In this document: positions 41,313-50,578 of the stretch, piece after piece | Layout: each line of letters begins with the position of its first letter | Position numbering within the stretch: position 1 is the stretch's first letter | Assembly: GCA_965243185.1 (NCBI GenBank) | Contig: OZ251531.1 | Coordinates: 1,736,001 to 1,800,000, forward strand | Source of the DNA: CBDBCU01 sp965243185 | GTDB taxonomy: Bacteria > Chloroflexota > Dehalococcoidia > Lucifugimonadales > UBA3495 | Direction of reading: 5' to 3' | Length of the DNA stretch: 64,000 nucleotides | The notes under the pieces: generated by a model | The model's input: only the letters and a program-made list of their open reading frames with translations | What the model was told of the DNA's origin: nothing | The model's database searches: none | Program-made: the position numbers and the translations under genes

Positions 41313-43895
41313 CTACTCCGACTCTTCCAAATCCCGGTATTCCCCGGTGTCCGGGTTCCACCAGACCCACTCCCAATCTTGACCAACGGGCTGTGTCGAG
41401 TCGGCGGGGGTAAGACTGGTTCCCCCTTTGTTAGCCGGATCCTGGTAACTGTAATACAGCACCATATTACCCGATTCAGGGGGAAACTCAATGTAACGGG
41501 GTTCGATGATTTCCCGTTCCAACAATTCGCCGCTGCGAAAGACGCCTACCAAGCTGCCGGGCTTGAACACTTGTAGCCAATTCCCATCAGCGGGCGGTTC
41601 TACGACCGGTTGGGAATATGCGAAGTCGTCTGCGTCCGACAAATCCCGCGCCCACTGACGCAGGTTGTCAGAGGTTTCGCCGCTGACAATACCCTCTCCT
41701 CGGGACAGCTCTGCGCCCAAGATCAGGCGTTCGATGTAACGGCTGAATTCGTCGAATAGGTTCTCGGTAAGATGCAAGCCGCCATAGACGCTGTCGTAAA
41801 TTACCACCACGTCGGTTATAGGCCGCCGTATTCCGGCGTCCGTTGCCAGGGCGATATTAGTGTGCGCGCAATCGATGTCTTGGGGAGCTATGCTCCGTTC
41901 GCGGGACAGCAAGTCCCGCAACCCTTCGGCAACTTCCTTTCTAACCGCCGGGTCGGAGAACCAGTCTTCTCCGATTTCGACCACTACCCCAGTGGTTCGG
42001 AAATCCCTTTGCTTTCGGCTCATATTGGGGTCTTTAGCGCGCAACTCACGATACATATAATGGGTATTCCCGATGATGTACCCTTCGACGCTCTCGTTGA
42101 CTTGCACTTGGGCCTCAGCCAAAAACCCTTTAGAGCTTTTCTTGATGCGCCCGCCGGGGATAATCCCATCGTGGGACACGTCGATAGTTACGCTCTTTCG
42201 CAGGATAGGCCGCGTCGGAGCAGCATTCTTTGACGCCGCAACGCGAACTGCGAGTTTGTTAAACCCCCGGCTCCACTGATTTACCTTATAGGCGTTTCCC
42301 AAGTGCAGATAGGTAGCCCCGGGGTAGGCTTCCCGAATGGCTTGGTGATAAGCCATTTCACCGAGTTCTTTGTCAAAGCCGCCGCGGCCTTGCCGTATTT
42401 CGACGTTAATCTCCCCCAATTGCCGTAGGGGGTAGTTAAAATGGGGCGAGTCGCCGCCGATTTGAGCCATAGGGTCAAATTCTTTGGGATAGCCCACCCG
42501 GGCAAACTTCAGAATGTTAGAGAAACCCTCCGGCCATTGAATGCCCGCCGGCATCTCTTCGGGGTTTCGCCCCAGCGATTCCATCTCATCCCGGAGACAC
42601 CGGGCATGGGCGAACTGAACGAAGCGATTGCCCAGGTACAAGTAAGACGGCTCGACCGAACTTTCGTAGTAGGAAGCCAAGGTCTCCCCGAACCGGGTAA
42701 AGGCATTAGCTGGCGCTATCACCAAGAACACCCCGGGCATTACCCGGCCAACACGACCTAGCCGCTGGCGAAACCCCTTGCGCGATTGGGGTACACCCAA
42801 GTTGACCCCGATGTCCATATCGGATATATCAATCCCTAATTCAAGGGCAGAGGTGGATACAACTCCGTTCAATACTCCGTTCCGCAAAGTTCGCTCAATG
42901 GTTGCCCGGTCTCCAATCTCAAAGCCGCTGCGGTACGGTTTGACGCCGGGATTATCTACCAAGCGCACGATTCGTTCCACCCCTTGCCGGGAATCAACAA
43001 AGGATATGAAGCGATGTCGTTCTGCCATATCGCAAATCCCGGACACGATGGCAGCCATGGCGCTTTCTCCCTCCCGACCGGAGCCTTGGCCTTCGATGTG
43101 CAAAATCCTTCGCGGGCTTCGCGGAGCGCCGTTCACCGACTCGTCGACAACCTTGAATCGAACGCCGGTAAGGTTTTCCAAATGTTGCGCCGGGGCATCT
43201 ATCGTCGCCGTGGCGGCGATTACTTGGAGTTGGCGCCTATTTCTCCGGGCCGGCAGATGACGCTTGGCTGCCGTTAGCCGCCGCAACAGGAAAGCGGTAT
43301 TGCTGCCGAGCACGGATTCGTAAACGTGCGCTTCGTCAAGGATAAGCAACGAAAGGTCGTCGATAAACCGGTTGACCGTCTCGCTGCCCAAGGTTCTCAT
43401 CAGCCAAGCCTGACATACGTCGGGCGTCATCAGGACAATACGGGAGCTTTCGATGACTTGCTCCCGCTCGGATACCGGGACGCCGCCGTATATAAGCCCT
43501 ATGGCATCTTGCCCCAACCCCGCGGTTTCGGCTAACCGTTGCCAGCTAATCAACTGGTCGTTGGTCAAGGCCCGCAACGGGTAAAATACCAGAACCTTAC
43601 TACCGGGGTCGGTGAGCAGGAGATGCAGGGCGTAGGTCTGGAAAATCAGCGACTTGCCGGATGCCGTGCCGGTGGAGACTACGACGTTTCCACCACCGGA
43701 CAAGTCTCTTAACGCCTGCGCTTGATGTTTCCAGACTTGCCCGCCGGGTATAGTCTTGCTGATTACCGGGTAGGCCGGGCCATCAGCGATGCGCTTCGGT
43801 ACCGGGGCGCGGGTCTCCGCCCTTTCCGGTACTTCGACTGCGTCAAGAATGTTGAAACCCAAATCAGTGATTACCCGGTCAATGGCGTCAAGCAC
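41313..43895 (-). CDS. MrfA/YprA-like DEAD/DEAH-box helicase
   Basis: This 860-residue helicase starts at GTG 43895, with GGGAG nearby. It has Walker A VSTGTASGKS near 73-82, the DEAH box LLILDEAHVYES near 185-196, the motif IAATATIDAP, and a second RecA domain with STSALELGIDISDMD and QRLGRVGRV. The long C-terminal half lacks the usual four-Cys cluster of MrfA, so it is a divergent relative. MrfA acts in repair of mitomycin-type DNA damage, while similar helicases also occur in defence loci. Codon use looks less GC-rich than the neighbours, which hints at transfer. It ends convergently with prs. Confidence 0.85.
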   Translation of the reverse strand: MLDAIDRVITDLGFNILDAVEVPERAETRAPVPKRIADGPAYPVISKTIPGGQVWKHQAQALRDLSGGGNVVVSTGTASGKSLIFQTYALHLLLTDPGSKVLVFYPLRALTNDQLISWQRLAETAGLGQDAIGLIYGGVPVSEREQVIESSRIVLMTPDVCQAWLMRTLGSETVNRFIDDLSLLILDEAHVYESVLGSNTAFLLRRLTAAKRHLPARRNRRQLQVIAATATIDAPAQHLENLTGVRFKVVDESVNGAPRSPRRILHIEGQGSGREGESAMAAIVSGICDMAERHRFISFVDSRQGVERIVRLVDNPGVKPYRSGFEIGDRATIERTLRNGVLNGVVSTSALELGIDISDMDIGVNLGVPQSRKGFRQRLGRVGRVMPGVFLVIAPANAFTRFGETLASYYESSVEPSYLYLGNRFVQFAHARCLRDEMESLGRNPEEMPAGIQWPEGFSNILKFARVGYPKEFDPMAQIGGDSPHFNYPLRQLGEINVEIRQGRGGFDKELGEMAYHQAIREAYPGATYLHLGNAYKVNQWSRGFNKLAVRVAASKNAAPTRPILRKSVTIDVSHDGIIPGGRIKKSSKGFLAEAQVQVNESVEGYIIGNTHYMYRELRAKDPNMSRKQRDFRTTGVVVEIGEDWFSDPAVRKEVAEGLRDLLSRERSIAPQDIDCAHTNIALATDAGIRRPITDVVVIYDSVYGGLHLTENLFDEFSRYIERLILGAELSRGEGIVSGETSDNLRQWARDLSDADDFAYSQPVVEPPADGNWLQVFKPGSLVGVFRSGELLEREIIEPRYIEFPPESGNMVLYYSYQDPANKGGTSLTPADSTQPVGQDWEWVWWNPDTGEYRDLEESE

Positions 43896-43977
43896 TGGTG
43901 TTCTCCCGGCAAGACAAATTCGGCGTACTGCCCGTCTGGTCAGAATGTAACATAATTTGCCGCTTTATGCAAATAAG

Positions 43978-44130
43978 TTATAATCCCCTAATACACCCCC
44001 ACCACAAAAGGGTTTCACCCCTGATGAACGCCGCCTCCCGCGTCTCCTCCTGCGACCAGCACGGCGGCAATGCCGGGCAATGCACCGCATAACCCTCCGC
44101 CGACTTGATAAGCACCACATCGTAGCGCAT
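43978..44130 (-). pseudogene. HicB-like antitoxin remnant
   Basis: This frame of 50 codons starts MRYDVVLIKSAEGYAVHCPA and continues LPPCWSQEETREAA. It is a clear match to the N-terminal RNase-H-like half of HicB antitoxins (Y.V.L....GGY...CPALPGC.S.G.T.EEA). The frame then runs into non-family sequence and stops, so the second half is lost. No HicA gene is adjacent. It is either a decayed toxin-antitoxin locus or a very short HicB-like protein. Confidence 0.6.
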
Positions 44131-44224
44131 CCGCCATCCCCCTTGAATCCGGTAGCCCGGAACCTCTATTCTCTGCTATATTACTATACCACCACCCATC
44201 CCCCAAAAAACGGAGGCCCTCGCT

Positions 44225-45400
44225 ATGTACGACCTGCTCCTCAAAGGCGGTACCGTCATCGACCCGGCCCAAAACCTCAACTCTCCCCGCGACATCGCCA
44301 TCCAAAACGGCAAAATCGCCCACCTCGCCCCGGACATCCCGGCGGACGACGCCGCCCGGGTTATCGACGCCAAAGGCAAAATCGTCACCCCCGGCCTCAT
44401 CGACCTCCACACCCATGTCTATGATGGTGTCAACGGCAATGGCGTCAACGCTGACCTCGGCGGCGTCCGCGCCGGCGTTACCACTATGGTGGACGCCGGC
44501 AGCTCCGGCTGCGATACCTATGGCGGCTTTCCCCGGCATATTATTCCCAACAACGCCACGGAAATCATCCCGTTTCTGCACATCTGCCGCACCGGCTTGG
44601 CGACCACCCCGGACATTTTCAGCCCGGCCAGCATCGACCTCGACAAAACCATCAAAACCGTCGAGGACAACCGCGACACCATCCACGGCATCAAAGCCCG
44701 TATGGTCTCCCCCGCCCTCGAAATTATGGGAATGGAAATGCCCCGGATGGCGAAACGCGCCGCCGTCGACGCCGGCGTCAAACTGATGGTCCACATCGGC
44801 GACACCGAAAAACGCTACGACCCCGCCGTCATCCACCAACTCCTGCCCATCCTCGAACCCGGCGACATCGTTACCCACCTCTTTACCGCCAACCCCGGCG
44901 GCGTCCTCGACCCCCAGGGCAAACTCGTCCCCGAAGCCAAAGAAGCCCAAGACCGCGGCGTCTGGCTCGACACCGCCCACGGCCGGATGAACTTCAGCTT
45001 CGAGGTCGGCCAGCGGGTATTAGACCAGGGCTTGCTCCCCCACTGCATCAGCACCGACCTGACCCTCCCCGGCCGCCAACACACCGTCCACGGCATGACC
45101 GAAATGATGACCCGCTTCCTGGCAATGGAATTCACCCTCGAGCAGGTCGTAGCAATGTGTACCCTGAACCCGGCCCAAGCCCTCGGCCAGGAACACCGCA
45201 TCGGCGCCCTAACCCCCGGCCACCAGGCCGACATCTCCATCCTCGAACTCAAATCCGGCGACTGGATTGTCTATGACGTAGTCGGCGGCTCCCGCCGCTG
45301 CGACCAAGCCGTAATCCCCACCCTCACCATAAAAGCCGGAATAGTCTATGAACCCGCGTGGGGCCCCCGCCCCTGGGGTTGGGAACCGGACACGGCGTAG
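44225..45400 (+). CDS. Amidohydrolase/deacetylase family metallohydrolase
   Basis: This 391-residue amidohydrolase-superfamily protein has the dihydroorotase-like start DLLLKGGTVIDPAQNL, the metal motif GLIDLHTHVYDG near 57-68, and later His in LMVHIGDTEKRYD and THLFTANPGG. The catalytic Asp is in HCISTDLTLPG. It resembles enzymes annotated as amidohydrolase/deacetylase rather than pyrC. An ACGGAGG ribosome site lies close before the ATG. The gene at 45418 follows 17 bases later and may be co-transcribed. Confidence 0.88.
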   Translation: MYDLLLKGGTVIDPAQNLNSPRDIAIQNGKIAHLAPDIPADDAARVIDAKGKIVTPGLIDLHTHVYDGVNGNGVNADLGGVRAGVTTMVDAGSSGCDTYGGFPRHIIPNNATEIIPFLHICRTGLATTPDIFSPASIDLDKTIKTVEDNRDTIHGIKARMVSPALEIMGMEMPRMAKRAAVDAGVKLMVHIGDTEKRYDPAVIHQLLPILEPGDIVTHLFTANPGGVLDPQGKLVPEAKEAQDRGVWLDTAHGRMNFSFEVGQRVLDQGLLPHCISTDLTLPGRQHTVHGMTEMMTRFLAMEFTLEQVVAMCTLNPAQALGQEHRIGALTPGHQADISILELKSGDWIVYDVVGGSRRCDQAVIPTLTIKAGIVYEPAWGPRPWGWEPDTA

Positions 45401-45417
45401 GGGGCGCAAAGGAGATT

Positions 45418-45876
45418 ATGCAAGTCGCTGTTTTGCAACGGCAGGAAAGCACTTTCCTGCCGGACAGTCTGACTTTGGAGGTTGCCTTGGCGTATTCCGC
45501 TATGCTGGCGGACGAAATGGGGCTGACCCGGGTCCGCAACTTGGGTTATGACGACTTGCGCGCCATCAGCATTGCGGCGGACACTGCCGATGTTCCCACG
45601 GCCGCTATATTGAGTTTCCGCCGGGCTGACTTGGTTATGGCAGCGGTGGACAGCTCCGGCGAAACCTGCTACATCGTGGCGGAGGTGTCTTTTACCGTCA
45701 GCAACGGGGATCTAAACCGGGCCATCCACAACGCCCATCTCCTGAACCGTTTTACCGGCCGGCCGGCTTATCCGGCGGTTGCCGGTATGGATAAGGATGA
45801 ACGAATTGAAGGGCGGCTAGAGTCCGGCGAAGTGTTCTGGCATCAGCTGGAACGGTCCAAACTGGATTTAGACTGA
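45418..45876 (+). CDS. PD-(D/E)XK-like protein, paralogue of 1364-2230
   Basis: This 152-residue protein starts MQVAVLQRQE (45418) behind AAAGGAG. It aligns with the C-terminal domain of the protein at 1364-2230: GLTRVRNLGYDDLR against GLRRVRDLTGDDLW, and SSGETCYIVAEVSFTV, HLLNRFTGRPAYP, RLESGEVFWHQLE. It lacks the coiled-coil repeats and has a short N-terminal segment instead. The shared domain may be a degenerate nuclease fold. Function unknown. Confidence 0.6.
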   Translation: MQVAVLQRQESTFLPDSLTLEVALAYSAMLADEMGLTRVRNLGYDDLRAISIAADTADVPTAAILSFRRADLVMAAVDSSGETCYIVAEVSFTVSNGDLNRAIHNAHLLNRFTGRPAYPAVAGMDKDERIEGRLESGEVFWHQLERSKLDLD

Positions 45877-45902
45877 CCAAATCCTTTCCCGTCCCGGCTG
45901 AT

Positions 45903-46964
45903 TCAGCCGGGACTTTGTTGTATTGCCGCCCGCAACCCGGCAATAAACCTGTCCACTTCCTCAAAGGTGCGGAAGTGGCCTTGGTACCCTACCCAGTTGG
46001 CTATTTCCTCATCTGTCGTTTGACGCCAATTAGTGGAATCCATCTCAGCCCGGTTTTCCGGGAGAATGGACTCTACCTGTTCTCTGGTAATCCCAAAGCG
46101 GTTCATAAGTCGGATACCGTTCAGTCGGAAGTTAAGCCCATTCTCCGAGCTACTGCGGTGAACCTCCACAAAACACACCGCCACCCAGCGACCATTGCCA
46201 TCGACGTCTACGATGTCCACTCTGAGAGCACGACGCCCCGGTGTTTGCGCCGCAGGACTCATACTGCTGGGGATATTGCTGTTAAACCGGGCATAAAGCT
46301 CTCCAACGCCATTTGCTTCAGCCATGGCATTCAGTTGATGCACGGTCATAGTTGGCCTCTTGGATCCAGACTGAGCCTTGGCCGCGGCCACCTCCGGCTC
46401 CACCATAAACACCTGAGCCAGCATTTCCCGGCCATCCCTCCCCCGGAAATGCTGTACCGTGGCAATGTTGATCGGTACGCCAAAGTCAGACAAGTACCGA
46501 ACAATCCGCTCGGTGCTGTCGTCCATCGACTCGGCTACGATTAGCGAGCGATGGTTCAGGTTAAGCACTTCGGGCAACTGCTGGTTAAACTTCGCCTCAA
46601 ACGCCTCCTCAAGCCCTCCCTCAATCTGCCCATAGCTGGACGCTATGTCCTGGATCTGCTCAAACCCAAAATCTTCCACCCAAGAGGCATAGTCCAATGC
46701 TTGGGTAGTCACTTCCCGGGGAGTTTGCCCCCTTTTGAGTTCAACGACTACCAAGTCGCCGTCGGAATCCAGGCACAGCAGGTCTATGGTACCGACGGAA
46801 GGGATACGCACCTGCCGGCCAATGACCAGCAGGTCCGGGTCAAGCATGGAAATATCGCTTTCCAGCCAACGCTCCAACCTCTGCTCCAAGTTGATGCCAT
46901 GGCCGGTAATTTCAACCAGCGAGTCGCCTTGGGACACTTCCCACATCCGAATCTTTTGCGGCAT
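45903..46964 (-). CDS. NucS-like (DUF91-type) PD-(D/E)XK nuclease
   Basis: This 353-residue protein starts behind AAGGAGG. The nuclease core is VGTIDLLCLDSDGDLVVVEL followed by KRG: Asp 61, Glu 75 and Lys 77 match the D-ExK catalytic set of NucS/DUF91. The C-terminal part (about 210-350) is a separate helical domain with FNFRLNGIRLMNRFGI-like sequence. NucS proteins act on branched or mismatched DNA; this one is larger than typical NucS. It stands alone between the paralogue at 45418 and the MBL/bioY genes. Confidence 0.75.
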   Translation of the reverse strand: MPQKIRMWEVSQGDSLVEITGHGINLEQRLERWLESDISMLDPDLLVIGRQVRIPSVGTIDLLCLDSDGDLVVVELKRGQTPREVTTQALDYASWVEDFGFEQIQDIASSYGQIEGGLEEAFEAKFNQQLPEVLNLNHRSLIVAESMDDSTERIVRYLSDFGVPINIATVQHFRGRDGREMLAQVFMVEPEVAAAKAQSGSKRPTMTVHQLNAMAEANGVGELYARFNSNIPSSMSPAAQTPGRRALRVDIVDVDGNGRWVAVCFVEVHRSSSENGLNFRLNGIRLMNRFGITREQVESILPENRAEMDSTNWRQTTDEEIANWVGYQGHFRTFEEVDRFIAGLRAAIQQSPG

Positions 46965-46987
46965 ACTATTGCCTCCTTAACAGCCAG

Positions 46988-46999
46988 CCCCCCCCCCCC
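46988..46999. repeat. Poly-C tract (C12)
   Basis: Twelve consecutive C in the short gap between the MBL-fold and NucS-like genes. It is similar to the C15 at 3031. Confidence 0.85.
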
Positions 47000-47000
47000 G

Positions 47001-47645
47001 TTACACCCCCCGCCCCCGCGGCTCCATCACCGTCACCTGCATATTCGCCGGCAAACTCCCCGGCGTCACCGTCAAACTCCGCCGCGGCTGCGCCTCGCTC
47101 ACCCCCATCAACCGCAAAAACGCCGCCAAACTGCCCAGCGGCTCCTTGGCGTTAGGGATTTGATAGTGCATCGGAATCACTATTTTCGGGTCCAAATCCT
47201 GCATCAGCTGCAAAACCCGCTCCAAATCCAGCGTGCAGCCCCCGCCCGCCGGCGCCAGCAGCACATCCACCGGCTGCAACTCCTCCGCCTGCCGCGTCGT
47301 CAACGGCATAGTAATATCCCCCAAATGGCACACATTCACATTGTCCATCACAATGGAATACGCCACATTCCGCTGCCCCCGGGGCGTCCCCTCCGGCAGC
47401 GCAGTCATCACCCCCCGCGCCGCAATCCCGGAGTATTCATACTCCCCGGGACTGTCAAAAACCTTCGGCGAACCGCCCACCTCCGCCGCATTGCTGTGAT
47501 TGGGATGGGAATTGCTGACCGTCACCACCGCCGCCGGCCGACTCTCCGGCCGCAGCCCCAACGCCGCCGGATACGGGTCCGTTACCACCACCAAATCATC
47601 CGACCGCAGCCGAAAGCAGGCATGACCCTGCCAGGTAATTTCCAT
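47001..47645 (-). CDS. MBL-fold metal-dependent hydrolase (UPF0173-like)
   Basis: This 214-residue protein starts at MEITWQGHACFRL (47645); the longer frame to 47876 overlaps bioY and is rejected. The family motif reads NSHPNHSN in place of the usual SHxHxDH, so metal binding may be weak or altered. Later motifs include HLGDITMPL and PIVIPMHYQIPN. Proteins like this are widespread and of unknown substrate. It starts 2 bp after the bioY stop, so it is the second gene of that unit. Confidence 0.85.
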   Translation of the reverse strand: MEITWQGHACFRLRSDDLVVVTDPYPAALGLRPESRPAAVVTVSNSHPNHSNAAEVGGSPKVFDSPGEYEYSGIAARGVMTALPEGTPRGQRNVAYSIVMDNVNVCHLGDITMPLTTRQAEELQPVDVLLAPAGGGCTLDLERVLQLMQDLDPKIVIPMHYQIPNAKEPLGSLAAFLRLMGVSEAQPRRSLTVTPGSLPANMQVTVMEPRGRGV

Positions 47646-47647
47646 AA

Positions 47648-48271
47648 CTACTGCCCTCGCCCCCTCCGCCGCTCCACCAGATTGACCAGTGCCCAGCCGC
47701 CGGGCAGCAGCAGGGACGCGGCGTACAGCTTGATTAAATCCCCAAAGATAAATGGATACAGCCCGCAAGCCAGCGCGCCATCGCATCCCCATTCCGGCGC
47801 AATAAACCGGGACAGCCACAGCAGCCCCGGAATATACAGGATGACATTGCCGGCCAGCATTGCCAGCAAAACCCACGGCTTGCGGTCCCAGCCCCGTTCA
47901 CACAGCCAGCCCACCGCAAAAGCCGCCGGCACAAACCCCACGATGTAGCCCCCGGACGCGATGCTCCCCACAAACCCGGACGCCCCGCCGGCGTAAAAGG
48001 GCAGCCAAGTGCCGGCAACCAGATACAGCAGCAATGCCGCCCCGCCGCGCCAACTCCCCAACGCCGCCCCCACCAGCAAAACTGCCAAAGTCTGCCCGGT
48101 AATCGGCACCGGCGTAAAGCCCAACGGAATCTTGACCTGCGCCAAGGCGGCGGTAAAGAGACACCCGCCGATAATCAGCAGGGCATCCCGCAGCAGCCGG
48201 CGGTTAATTCGCGCCGCCGGAAATACGGCATCCGCCAGCGCCGGCCCCGTTCCCTGCAAATCAGCCGCCAC
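47648..48271 (-). CDS. bioY: Biotin transporter S component
   Basis: This 207-residue membrane protein has about six hydrophobic segments. BioY motifs are QVKIPLGFTPVPITGQTLAV near 46-65, the GGASGFVGSIASGGYIVGF loop near 94-112, and the C-terminal GDLIKLYAA. BioY imports biotin alone or with the ECF EcfAT module; no ecfA or ecfT is seen here. It lies 6 bp after the stop of the NCWN-domain protein (48278) and directly before the MBL gene. Confidence 0.94.
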   Translation of the reverse strand: MAADLQGTGPALADAVFPAARINRRLLRDALLIIGGCLFTAALAQVKIPLGFTPVPITGQTLAVLLVGAALGSWRGGAALLLYLVAGTWLPFYAGGASGFVGSIASGGYIVGFVPAAFAVGWLCERGWDRKPWVLLAMLAGNVILYIPGLLWLSRFIAPEWGCDGALACGLYPFIFGDLIKLYAASLLLPGGWALVNLVERRRGRGQ

Positions 48272-48277
48272 TGCGCC

Positions 48278-48685
48278 CTACCAACCGATGTTGTTCCAGC
48301 AGTTGCGATTGGCGCCGCTGCCGCTGCAAGTAAGTTTATGCGGGTTGGACGCCGGTCGGGATGGCGTGGCCAAGGTAGCATCCGCGTTGACCAGAATATA
48401 ATAAGGCCGTCCGGTCACGAAATTTTCGAGGGTGCTCAGGCTCGGCACATCAGGATCGTACCAGAGCCAGGTTTTGCTGGTGTTGTCGAAGTGGAAGGCG
48501 CGGACGAACTTGTTGCCCAGGGGCCGGATGCCCTCCGCTACCGGGGTGCTGGCCGGCTGCGCCTGCTGCACTACCCCGGCGGCCGCAACGGGTTCCGGGG
48601 GCGACCAAAGGATAATCCCGGCTGCGATGCCGATAACCGCCCCGACTGCGAAAAGCGGCGCCATTACTTTGCCGATGATTGACAT
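48278..48685 (-). CDS. Membrane-anchored protein with C-terminal NCWN domain (short form)
   Basis: This 135-residue protein starts at MSIIGKVMAPLF (48685) behind AGAAGGG. One hydrophobic anchor (about 8-28) is followed by a short Pro/Ala linker and the C-terminal domain (about 60-135) shared with 8554-10995 and 48760-49716. That domain begins FVRAFHFDN, has TLENFVTGRPYYILVNAD and ends NCWNNIGW. An insert of about 8 residues before LTC makes this copy longer. The Cys pair around LTC and NCWN could form a disulfide. Confidence 0.7.
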   Translation of the reverse strand: MSIIGKVMAPLFAVGAVIGIAAGIILWSPPEPVAAAGVVQQAQPASTPVAEGIRPLGNKFVRAFHFDNTSKTWLWYDPDVPSLSTLENFVTGRPYYILVNADATLATPSRPASNPHKLTCSGSGANRNCWNNIGW

Positions 48686-48759
48686 TGAACCCTTCTCTCC
48701 TGAATGTTGATGTTTGATGTTTGGCCGCCGCTGCGGACAGCCGTTTCCCAATTAGGCGA

Positions 48760-49716
48760 CTACCATACTATCAGATTCCAGCAGTTGCCGGCAACGCAGG
48801 ACAGGTTGTGATATTTGCCGTTCAGGGAAACGCCGACGCTTTCCGAAACCAGTATAAAGTAGGCGCGACCGGAAATAAACTGCTTCAGGGTATTGGCCTC
48901 CCCGGCCAGCGGGTCGTAAAAGAGCCACTGCTTGGCGGCGTTGTCAAAAGTAAAGGCGCGGATGAATTTGTCCTCCAGCAGTTCGTCCAATTCCATTCCA
49001 GAAACCCACCCGAGACAAGGGCCGGTAGCCGGCTTGGCGGTTAAGTTAAAACCAATGGGTGCCTCGCCAGAGTAATTTTCGCTATAGTAAGTCTCCGCGG
49101 CCGGCATTTTGCCGATTCGAAAGTTTGCGATACCCCGGAAAGGATCGCTAAATTGGGTTATCTTTAGGGTAAAATTGCCCTCTGCCCCGGTAAGGGCATA
49201 GCCGATTTGACTTTGATTGTCATCGGAAATATCCCAAGCAGTTATCGGCGTCCCCGGTGGTGCTGGCAACTCGTTGACCGTCGCCTTGCCGACGATTTCC
49301 TGAAAGGGCTGGTCAACTTCTGCGAAGGCGGTAGCTCCCTTCGGAATTGTAAAACAAGGGTCTGCGGAATAATTGGTCGTTAAGCTAAACCCGCGGGTTA
49401 CGTCGCCCAGCAGCCAAGGAACACGCTGGTCTGCCGGCAGTTCGCCAATCCGAAAGGATAAGACGCCCTCTCCTCCGAAAGCCAACAAGACAAACTCACC
49501 GTCGACAATGGCAGTGGTTTCCCCAATTTTCTGGTCGCCGACCCAAGCAGTTATCGGAGTGTCCACGGCAACCGGAAACCCGTTGACCCGCGCGATACCT
49601 ACGAATACCTGCGGCGGCGGTTCCTGCGCCTGCGCCGCCAGTGGCATTGCCGCCAACAAGGTGGCGATTATCAGCAAGCCGATGACACCCAAGCCCGGGT
49701 TTATTCCCGCTTTCAC
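48760..49716 (-). CDS. Secreted protein with two beta-domain repeats and C-terminal NCWN domain
   Basis: This 318-residue protein has a signal peptide (about 1-30). Two related repeats follow: GIARVNGFPVAVDTPITAWV with FRIGELPADQ, and GKATVNELPAPPGTPITAWD with FRIGKMPAAE. Each probably folds as a beta-sandwich. The last 70 residues are the shared domain with FIRAFTFDN, TLKQFISGRAYFILVSE and GNCWNLIVW. It is 74 bases upstream of the short NCWN protein on the same strand, so the two may be co-expressed. Confidence 0.7.
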   Translation of the reverse strand: MKAGINPGLGVIGLLIIATLLAAMPLAAQAQEPPPQVFVGIARVNGFPVAVDTPITAWVGDQKIGETTAIVDGEFVLLAFGGEGVLSFRIGELPADQRVPWLLGDVTRGFSLTTNYSADPCFTIPKGATAFAEVDQPFQEIVGKATVNELPAPPGTPITAWDISDDNQSQIGYALTGAEGNFTLKITQFSDPFRGIANFRIGKMPAAETYYSENYSGEAPIGFNLTAKPATGPCLGWVSGMELDELLEDKFIRAFTFDNAAKQWLFYDPLAGEANTLKQFISGRAYFILVSESVGVSLNGKYHNLSCVAGNCWNLIVW

Positions 49717-49830
49717 AGTTAGTCTCCCGGCGGGGCAAACACCGCGCCGCCACTATAGGGCATAATATAATATGCCCTTTGCCCAAGGCCGCCCTCCAGT
49801 ATAATGGAACAAGGGCGGGGCGGTCAATCC

Positions 49831-49860
49831 TTGACATCGCCGCCTTAACAATGCTACTTT
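49831..49860 (+). promoter_or_regulatory. Promoter of the membrane protein gene at 49921
   Basis: TTGACA (49831-49836), 18 bp, TACTTT (49855-49860). The gene starts 61 bases downstream. Confidence 0.5.
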
Positions 49861-49920
49861 CCTTTTGACGCTCCCCTTAACGGGATACGCTGTCCCTATC
49901 CGCAAAGAGAGGTTAGATTT

Positions 49921-50325
49921 ATGGCGACTTTTCGCAAAGTATTGGCTATCGCCGGGCTGATTATCGGCTTGGCGGTTCTGCTGAACAACTACTTTTTCAT
50001 CGCTACCCTGTCCGCCAGCCCCGGAACCGGCGGCGCCGGCCAAGTCATCTGGGACATCATCGATCCCTTGGTCGTAATTGTCCTCGCCGCCATCACCCTG
50101 ACCCGAGCCGCCGCCGCCCTCCGCTCCCCCGGCACTTGGGCTGGCAACCTGCTCACCATGGCCTTCGGGGTAGTGACGATGCAGTACCTCCATAACTACC
50201 TCGTTAAACTGGTCAACGGTTGGCAGGAAGCCAGCGTCTGGGCGTGGTACCTCCTGGTGCCGGCCGCCCTGGTCCTCCTCGCCGCCTACGCCATCGAAGT
50301 CTTTCGCAAAACCAGCGACCGTTAG
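49921..50325 (+). CDS. Small integral membrane protein of unknown function
   Basis: This 134-residue protein has about four hydrophobic segments: 8-30, 43-65, 75-95 and 105-125. Charged ends are MATFRK and EVFRKTSDR. An AGAGAGG ribosome site precedes the ATG. No transport or enzyme motif is visible. It is the last gene before the ncRNA copy B region. Confidence 0.65.
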   Translation: MATFRKVLAIAGLIIGLAVLLNNYFFIATLSASPGTGGAGQVIWDIIDPLVVIVLAAITLTRAAAALRSPGTWAGNLLTMAFGVVTMQYLHNYLVKLVNGWQEASVWAWYLLVPAALVLLAAYAIEVFRKTSDR

Positions 50326-50470
50326 CCCCCGCCCTCGGCCGGGCCCAGACCCCTGCAATCCCCCAATCTCCCCAAACCCAAAAGTTTTGAGGGGGTGCGG
50401 GGGAACTTTTACAAAAATTCCCCCGCCGTATCCCCATCCTCCGGCAACCATCATTCCCACCCTCCCCACC

Positions 50471-50499
50471 GTCATTCCCGCGCAAGCGGGAATCCAGAA
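50471..50499. repeat. REP-like short palindrome
   Basis: GTCATTCCCGCGCAAGCGGG followed by AATCCAGAA, with an 8-bp stem. Same family as 16096. It stands just before the promoter of ncRNA copy B. Confidence 0.55.
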
Positions 50500-50543
50500 C
50501 CCCCAATCCCCAAAATCAATCCGAAAATCCGTATTAAACCCTC

Positions 50544-50572
50544 TTGACAACTATAATTACCGCCCCCATAAT
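50544..50572 (+). promoter_or_regulatory. Promoter of ncRNA copy B
   Basis: TTGACA (50544-50549), 17 bp, CATAAT (50567-50572). Copy A has identical hexamers with an 18-bp spacer. Confidence 0.75.
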
Positions 50573-50578
50573 AAAAAT

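Noticed and set aside
47646..47876. N-terminal extension of the MBL-fold protein
   Set aside because: It overlaps bioY almost fully. The family start MEITWQGHA is at 47645.
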